Shown here: positions 45,752 through 50,189 of the stretch, one piece after another
Layout: the number at the start of each line of letters is the position of its first letter
How positions within the stretch are numbered: position 1 is the first letter of the stretch
From: an uncultured Eubacteriales bacterium
Lineage (GTDB): Bacteria > Bacillota > Clostridia > Christensenellales > Aristaeellaceae
Assembly: GCA_900320085.1 (NCBI GenBank)
Contig: ONRC01000011.1
Coordinates: forward strand, 1-50,189
Direction of reading: 5' to 3'
Length of the DNA stretch: 50,189 nucleotides
Notes under the pieces: model-generated
Seen by the model: only the letters and a program-made list of their open reading frames with translations
What the model was told of the DNA's origin: nothing
Database searches by the model: none
Translations under genes and position numbers: made by a program

Positions 45752-46750
45752 TTACCACTGATTATGGATGTACGTATCCTGCAGCCGCTGGTTCCGTCCT
45801 TTGCCATGCCCCAATTGGTTCTGCGTCGCGTCCATAGCCTCTCTTTTATTTTTGCCTTTTCCTTTTTCGAGGTCATAAACCTCTTGCGCGAAATTTTTCC
45901 GCACAGCGTGCAGAGCGTTCCCCTTGTATTCCTCGTAGAGCCCTAATCGTTTGAGCGCATCTCGGAATTGTTTGTTGATGGCTTCGGCTGATACAGGTTC
46001 TCCGGGTTTGCGCATGTTCTCAATGAGATAGCCTGATGTTCTTCCTGAACACAGCGTTTGCAACAATTCGCGATCCTCTTTACTGTGAATCGGGATCCCT
46101 CTGGCCCTGTCGCCTTTTGCGTGGCCGCCCTTCGGCAGTTTATAGTAGCCAAACCCATATATATTGCAGGCATCGCCTTTTTCCGGCCGGAATTGAAATT
46201 TCTCGATTCGCACCCGGCTGCACTCATCCACACGTGTTCCCAGGCATTGACTCGCCAGTACGGCTTTCCATGTATTCGTTTTGGTGAATTTTTTGATGTT
46301 CTCCGCGATTTTGGTCGCTGTATCACGGTCAATCACCCTATTTTTTTCAAATTTGGGTTTTGCAGCCTTTTCTTCATAGGCTGCACTTTTGATCTCCTTT
46401 GTGCCCCAATCAATATTGGACCTTTTGTAAACAAATTGGGCAAGGCTCTCCAGCTTGCGGACATACGAAATTTCTTTTTTCATGGATTCAGGGCCGCAGG
46501 TCTTTGCCCGCATGTCCAGGTAGCCCTTGATATGCTCCGCCTTGACCTGATAGAGCATTTTCACGCCTTTTGTCTCTAAGAACGCCGCCAGTCGATGCGC
46601 AGCGTCCTCTAATGCTTCAAAATGCTTATCACCATAGATATGATTCGCCATTTGATTGTCAAATTTTGCGCTGCGTTTCGATCCGCCGCGCTGGTGCGCT
46701 TCACGGAGCATATGATCCATCTGGCGTCGAATTGATCTGGTTCTGGACAT
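45752..46750 (-). CDS. second tyrosine recombinase-like protein
   Basis: 332 residues with an N-terminal SAM-like region (about 30-130) and a C-terminal catalytic domain. Seen are Arg in LGTRVDECSRVRIEKF, the HxxR box as LHAVRKNFAQEVYD, His in NQLGHGKGRNQ, and the nucleophile Tyr in LQDTYIHNQW near the C terminus. It is close in motif to Integrase_1-type recombinases found on mobile elements. ATG at 46750 has GGAGGT upstream; an in-frame ATG 18 bp earlier overlaps that ribosome site. It is unlike the integrase at 43646, so the element holds two different recombinases. Confidence 0.85.
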   Translation of the reverse strand: MSRTRSIRRQMDHMLREAHQRGGSKRSAKFDNQMANHIYGDKHFEALEDAAHRLAAFLETKGVKMLYQVKAEHIKGYLDMRAKTCGPESMKKEISYVRKLESLAQFVYKRSNIDWGTKEIKSAAYEEKAAKPKFEKNRVIDRDTATKIAENIKKFTKTNTWKAVLASQCLGTRVDECSRVRIEKFQFRPEKGDACNIYGFGYYKLPKGGHAKGDRARGIPIHSKEDRELLQTLCSGRTSGYLIENMRKPGEPVSAEAINKQFRDALKRLGLYEEYKGNALHAVRKNFAQEVYDLEKGKGKNKREAMDATQNQLGHGKGRNQRLQDTYIHNQW

Positions 46751-46773
46751 TTGCAACCACCTCCGCATTTAGT

Positions 46774-46792
46774 ATGCAGAAAATGACTGCAT
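46774..46792. promoter_or_regulatory. candidate operator before the second recombinase
   Basis: ATGCAG, seven bases, CTGCAT: a perfect short inverted repeat 24 bp upstream of the start codon. A regulator is unknown. Confidence 0.4.
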
Positions 46793-46854
46793 TTGGATGA
46801 TTAAAATGTATTAATGTTTCTTCTGTGTTGACGCATTTTAAACAAAATCCGCCG

Positions 46855-47002
46855 GCAGGAGGGCTGACGCCCTCCTGCACCTCCCGCCCTTTAACCTTTA
46901 TGATTTTTTTTAACCTTTCTAATAATTTTTTTAACCGTTTTGATAAGTATATTTCCCGTGGTTGCCAGTAACCGAGCCTTCGGCTCGCTTACTGGCAACC
47001 AC
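46855..47002. repeat. hairpin pair with TTTAACC iterons
   Basis: A hairpin GCAGGAGGGC/GCCCTCCTGC (46855-46878) is followed by three TTTAACC words at 46890, 46909 and 46930, 19 and 21 bp apart in T-rich DNA. Then comes a long hairpin (46958-47002): GTGGTTGCCAGTAA against TTACTGGCAACCAC, with an inner CGAGCC/GGCTCG. The iterons and hairpins resemble protein-binding or replication-type sites. No gene lies in 46793-47098. Confidence 0.6.
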
Positions 47003-47166
47003 AACTAAATCCGTTTTTGATTATATCCTTCATAATAAACAAGACCACCATTCTAATGATTGCTTTTATTTTTCAGTTCTTGCAGAGCTGATGGCAAATC
47101 AGCTCCGAAAATGTTCCTCCCCAGGCGTTAGCCCATGAGGAACCGCCCTGTTTTGCCTCCGCGCAA

Positions 47167-47295
47167 TCAGCGTTGGAAAAACACAGCACACAACTTCTCC
47201 CATTCGGCGGGACCGGCTGCGAAAATCCGGGACCCATTGGGTCTGCCTTGCGAAAATATGTCTGATCCTGTCAGCACATATCCTTTTCTGCCCAT
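47167..47295 (-). CDS. candidate small protein, 42 residues
   Basis: ATG at 47295 is preceded by AGGAGG at 8-nt spacing. The predicted peptide contains MGRKGYVLTGSDIF and GPAEWEKLCAVFFQR and is more balanced than the overlapping 89-residue frame at 47099-47368, which is Arg-rich. A 20-residue frame (MKHAGVHAGDPAKK start) ends just before it and would share the ribosome site. I do not recognise it. It may be real or the remnant of a decayed gene. Confidence 0.3.
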   Translation of the reverse strand: MGRKGYVLTGSDIFSQGRPNGSRIFAAGPAEWEKLCAVFFQR

Positions 47296-47399
47296 TTTTC
47301 AGGCCTCCTCCTTTTTTTCTTTTTTGGCGGGATCTCCAGCATGTACGCCCGCGTGTTTCATAAGGCATATTCGTAAGACAGATGGACGTTGTGAATGAA

Positions 47400-48035
47400 T
47401 TGTTAGGTGGACTGATTGAAAAGTATTATCGGTCATTCACCATATTTGGAAGTAGCGGTTAAGAACTGTAGTAAGACGCTCTATCCAGTGATTTCTGCGG
47501 TACATGGCGCAGTTGTTGGAATCATTCCTCAGGTGTCATGGGCTTGCCAATCCATAGCACCATCCAAATGAACCACGTTTTGAGTAAAATGCGCTCCATA
47601 GAGCGGTTGATATTTCCTCCTCCAGATACCTCTTTAATATTTACTCGTTTGATATTATGAAATAGGAAAAGATAAACATAATCAAAAAATAAGGAAAATT
47701 GTAATTTTGAATAGGAAGAACGAAAAATGAATACGTTCTTTGAAATCAGTAAATCCAGAAGAATGGATACCTAAATCCAAACATTCAAGTTCGATAGAGC
47801 TGCCGAAAAATCAAAAAGCTCAAAAAGTTTTCATGAACAGATTTGGATTATATATACCAATTAGCGGGTGATACGAGATAATACACATATTATTGATATC
47901 AATCATAGTTTTCCAACCATATATGGTATCTCATAAGTATGAAATTGAATTATTTGGCCATGACTTCGTTGAGAATTGAATGGTTTTTCCAGATATAGCG
48001 TATTGACAGCACGGCTCTGTCGTGCACTCATGCAA
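47400..48035. other. AT-rich stretch with no supportable gene
   Basis: Only broken frames are seen. On the minus strand a frame near 47440-47600 reads MERILLKTWFIW and GKPMTPEE, then a stop, then FQQLRHVPQKSLDR in the same frame, which looks like a decayed gene. From about 47640 to 48000 the DNA is very AT-rich and has no coherent frame. Confidence 0.5.
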
Positions 48036-48068
48036 ACAAAAATGGCTTGGACGTTACATCCAAGCCAT
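48036..48068 (-). terminator. terminator of the HigBA-type pair
   Basis: Minus strand: ATGGCTTGGA and TCCAAGCCAT pair around a 7-nt loop, followed by TTTTTG. It lies about 27 bp after the antitoxin stop. Confidence 0.8.
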
Positions 48069-48094
48069 GTTAATTGATCCCAAGAAACGTTTCC

Positions 48095-48424
48095 TTATCT
48101 TACAATAATTCCTGCTTCATCCGCGAAATGCGGATTGGCATTCAAAAGTCCGATCATGCGCCGTGCCGCGCCGTCTGGGCGGCTTCTGCCGCCTTCCCAG
48201 GCTTCTACAGACTTTTGCGATACGCCGATGACCTGCGCAAACATCCACTGCGGCATTTTTGCCGCCAGTCTGGTTTTTTTGATTTCTTCGGGCGTAAATT
48301 CACGCACTTTTTCGCAGGTGAGACGATGGACGGTTACTTTGTCGGTATTTTCTCCCCTGGAATAGGCGATTGCTTCCTGCAATCCCTGGACAATACCCTC
48401 GTAGAATTCACTCACATCAATCAT
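48095..48424 (-). CDS. HigA-type XRE antitoxin
   Basis: A 109-residue antitoxin with a C-terminal XRE-type helix-turn-helix (about 42-98: TRLAAKMPQWMFAQVIGVSQ then KSVEAWEGGRSRPDG). The toxin-first order and an 8-nt overlap with the toxin gene match HigBA-type systems. The N-terminal 40 residues probably hold the toxin contact. It likely represses its own operon by binding the inverted repeat in the promoter. Confidence 0.88.
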   Translation of the reverse strand: MIDVSEFYEGIVQGLQEAIAYSRGENTDKVTVHRLTCEKVREFTPEEIKKTRLAAKMPQWMFAQVIGVSQKSVEAWEGGRSRPDGAARRMIGLLNANPHFADEAGIIVR

Positions 48425-48761
48425 CTCCTTCCAAGGAAAGCTCCAAGAGCTTCACGAGCTTTTTCACTTCGTTTTTCTCTCCGCTCGTCAGGTTGCTCTT
48501 ATCGGACTTTTGAAATACATTGATGAAAAAGATTTTCTCATAGACTTCAAAGTCGATATAAATCACACGAACGGAGCCGCTCTTGCCACGATTTTCAAAT
48601 GCGAACCGCATCTTCCGAACGCCGCCAGTGCCAGACATGATATCCCCCAACTGCGGATCAGCCAGCAGCTCGTTTTCCAAGCGGCGCATATCGTTGTCAT
48701 CCAATCCCAATCCCTTCCACTTCAGCGAAAAGGACGGAAGTATGATGAACTCTCTCGTCAT
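48417..48761 (-). CDS. HigB/RelE-type toxin
   Basis: A 114-residue RelE-superfamily mRNA interferase of the HigB2-like kind. Visible are LGDIMSGTGGVRKMRFAFENRGKSGSVRVIYID, the region holding the RelE-fold basic and catalytic residues, and FFINVFQKSDKSNLTSGEKNEVKKL at the end of the fold. It would cleave mRNA at the ribosome when unneutralised. The start is behind GGAGGAG. The toxin gene is first in the operon. Confidence 0.87.
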   Translation of the reverse strand: MTREFIILPSFSLKWKGLGLDDNDMRRLENELLADPQLGDIMSGTGGVRKMRFAFENRGKSGSVRVIYIDFEVYEKIFFINVFQKSDKSNLTSGEKNEVKKLVKLLELSLEGDD

Positions 48762-48786
48762 TGGTACTGCTCCTCCTTCTATTATT

Positions 48787-48815
48787 ATAATACCCTTAAT
48801 TCAAGGGTTTGTCAA
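48787..48815 (-). promoter_or_regulatory. toxin-antitoxin promoter with internal operator
   Basis: Minus strand TTGACA (48810-48815), 17 bp, TATTAT (48787-48792). The spacer itself is an inverted repeat, ACCCTT and AAGGGT around five bases (48792-48808), so a bound antitoxin would block RNA polymerase. Confidence 0.75.
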
Positions 48816-48881
48816 TCATTCCCTGAGTCGTGATTAAAAATGTAAAATTTATAGAATTAGTCTCATTTTTAATGTAGGCTG

Positions 48882-48890
48882 TGTTATAAT
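48882..48890 (+). promoter_or_regulatory. extended -10 promoter of the 48924 gene
   Basis: TGTTATAAT (48882-48890) is an extended -10 element 33 bp before the start codon. No convincing -35 was found. Confidence 0.55.
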
Positions 48891-48923
48891 ACAAGATGAA
48901 TCTGAATTACGGGGAGGATCATT

Positions 48924-49991
48924 ATGAAAAGAACAATAGGATATCCTTTATTGTTTTCGCTAACCAAATGTATTGAAAGACGTCAGATGGGAAACAAAAA
49001 AAGCAGTAATCTCAAGGTGTATCTTGTTGCTTTTATGGTATTTTTGATATTATTATCCTTTTTTCAGGTATCGTATGGAGAAACAATATCTTCTTCTGAA
49101 TTATTTGATATCTATACCCATAGTTATGGGGATGCAAAAGAGTTCTGGGATATCGACATTATTCATAAGCTGCAAAACCATCTTTCGTATGTTGACTGGG
49201 CTTCTGACATGAATGCAGAATTGGCCACGCTTACTCTTTTTCAATATGAAGCGTTAGAAGATGAAAAACTGAATGAATTAGCTGAAAAGTTGGTGAAGGA
49301 GAATATTGATTTAACAGATTGTGTATACCATACTTATGCCATTCATTCTATTGCAAATATCTTCATGGATTATAAATGCATATTGTTCGTAAAAAACGAT
49401 AGCTGCAAGCTTTTCTATTATTCTTATCATGAAGACCCTTCTTACAGGAGTACAGTCACATGGGATAAAAACGATGAGAATTGGTTAAAGGCGTATGTGC
49501 CTTATCAGTTTGAAAAGTGTGATCAGTTGATAACGGATATATGGGGAAACGATTTTGCGCCTCCAGCGTATTGGAAAGCACTGGAGACTATGACAAAGGG
49601 GAGGGAACATTGGCAAATCGAATTGGCCAAGACGCTGCAATTATACGGAAATGATGTGATGTTCTGGCCCGTAGAGGATCAATCATTATTTCGCTTGATA
49701 AAAGATAACATACCGCGTGAACCTTCGGAATACGATCTTTATAGCTTCATTCCTTTGAATGGTGAAATGGATGAAGACGAAATGCTGCGGTTCATCGAAA
49801 TGGAAATGAAGGAAATGAATATAGGTGATTATGCTGTTTCAAAAGAGTATCTGAGACTGTTTCTTTTCGAGGGCATTGTATACGATCGGGTTTGGTTGGT
49901 CAACGTACACCCGTTGGATCGGAAGAATAGCTTCCGCAGTCTCTTAATCAACGCCATAACTCGGGAAATAATAGCGGATATCAGTCATTAA
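48924..49991 (+). CDS. signal-anchored protein of unknown function
   Basis: 355 residues. A hydrophobic segment at about 31-50 (VYLVAFMVFLILLSFFQVSYG) looks like a signal peptide or anchor after an unusually long basic N terminus; an internal start (MGNKKSSNLK, residue 22) would give a normal signal peptide, but the ribosome site GGGGAGG fits ATG 48924. The rest is an acidic, Tyr/Trp/Leu-rich, mostly helical extracytoplasmic domain with only a few Cys and no motif I recognise. The gene is AT-rich compared with the core genome, matching an acquired region. It stands alone behind its own promoter and terminator. Confidence 0.75.
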   Translation: MKRTIGYPLLFSLTKCIERRQMGNKKSSNLKVYLVAFMVFLILLSFFQVSYGETISSSELFDIYTHSYGDAKEFWDIDIIHKLQNHLSYVDWASDMNAELATLTLFQYEALEDEKLNELAEKLVKENIDLTDCVYHTYAIHSIANIFMDYKCILFVKNDSCKLFYYSYHEDPSYRSTVTWDKNDENWLKAYVPYQFEKCDQLITDIWGNDFAPPAYWKALETMTKGREHWQIELAKTLQLYGNDVMFWPVEDQSLFRLIKDNIPREPSEYDLYSFIPLNGEMDEDEMLRFIEMEMKEMNIGDYAVSKEYLRLFLFEGIVYDRVWLVNVHPLDRKNSFRSLLINAITREIIADISH

Positions 49992-50056
49992 CAACCAAAT
50001 ATACGAAAAGGCAATAAGGCATATTGTTTTATCTTTCTGATCCAAGTATCAAAAGA

Positions 50057-50089
50057 GAGAGGGACTGTTCGCGAAGAAACAGTCCCTCT
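50057..50089 (+). terminator. terminator after the 48924 gene
   Basis: AGAGGGACTGTT pairs with AACAGTCCCTCT around a short loop, followed by GTTGTCT. The T-tract is weak. Beyond it, to the window end, only a small ACCACC/GGTGGT hairpin (about 50117-50133) and a minus-strand TATAAT near 50174-50180 are seen. Confidence 0.7.
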
Positions 50090-50189
50090 GTTGTCTACTT
50101 TAGTGTAAAAAGAAAACCACCACGAGAGGTGGTGAGAGGGAAAAACTTAAGATACAAGAACGCCTCCTTTGCTTATAATAGAAGCAGGT

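Noticed and set aside
47400..47640. Transposase remnant
   Set aside because: The broken frame reading KTWFIW, GKPMTPEE and FQQLRHVPQK suggests a decayed gene, but it matches no transposase motif I can name and has no terminal repeats.
43360..50189. A far attachment site (attR) within the window
   Set aside because: I looked for a second copy of the tRNA-Met 3' end in the rest of the window and did not find one, so no element boundary on the right is claimed.

Overview
The window reads as the chromosome of a Gram-positive anaerobe, probably a gut-type member of the Clostridia (Bacillota). The evidence is AGGAGG-type ribosome sites, a perfect CIRCE operator, a T-box leader, a sortase-anchored surface protein with CnaB/FctA-type stalk domains, type 2 ArgC with ArgJ, and many short palindromic intergenic repeats. 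By eye the core is GC-rich (about 60%), while the right end from about 43.4 kb is clearly AT-richer and accessory. No closer taxonomic placement is safe from sequence alone.

Layout. 0.3-3.8 kb: a hemolysin III-type membrane protein, a GNAT acetyltransferase and htpG on the minus strand; htpG has a perfect HrcA operator. 3.9-5.8 kb: a secreted, probably covalently flavinylated fumarate-reductase-like flavoprotein. 6.3-8.6 kb: a three-part fusion of XRE DNA-binding domain, cupin and acyl-CoA synthetase. 8.9-9.3 kb: a T-box leader that runs away from the neighbouring asnA (9.4-10.4 kb). 11.1-23.9 kb: one 4268-residue surface adhesin with sortase motif VPRTGD. Two of its stalk domains carry inserted modules, one with four DnaJ-type CxxCxGxG motifs and one with a BspA-like plus InlB-like segment. 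24.5-26.8 kb: a coupled minus-strand run of MntA/HepT toxin-antitoxin genes (hepT apparently frameshifted), a GT-C membrane protein and a C_GCAxxG_C_C protein. 26.9-30.2 kb: ppk1 and a membrane-anchored metallophosphoesterase-like protein. 30.7-35.5 kb: radA and a type 2-like ileS. 35.7-40.9 kb: an arginine cluster transcribed argC, GNAT, argJ, argB, argD and interrupted by repeats. 41.1-43.1 kb: msrC-type and msrA methionine sulfoxide reductases followed by a secreted CHAP protein. 43.2-43.4 kb: initiator and elongator tRNA-Met.

From the elongator tRNA-Met to the right edge lies a probable integrated element. It holds a tyrosine recombinase pointing at the tRNA with arm-type direct repeats beside it, a coiled-coil protein behind a perfect 18+3+18 palindrome, a second divergent tyrosine recombinase, hairpins and short iterons, a HigBA-type toxin-antitoxin pair, and an unknown signal-anchored protein. 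The far attachment site was not found, so the element may extend past the window.

Intergenic space is unusually rich in dispersed inverted repeats of several families. One copy seems to sit inside the T-box leader, and another nested-hairpin element is flanked by a 19-bp direct repeat in the asnA terminator. The most interesting items are the adhesin's inserted modules, the regulator-enzyme fusion, the split divergent T-box, the altered HIGH motif of IleRS, and the palindrome/coiled-coil/recombinase locus.
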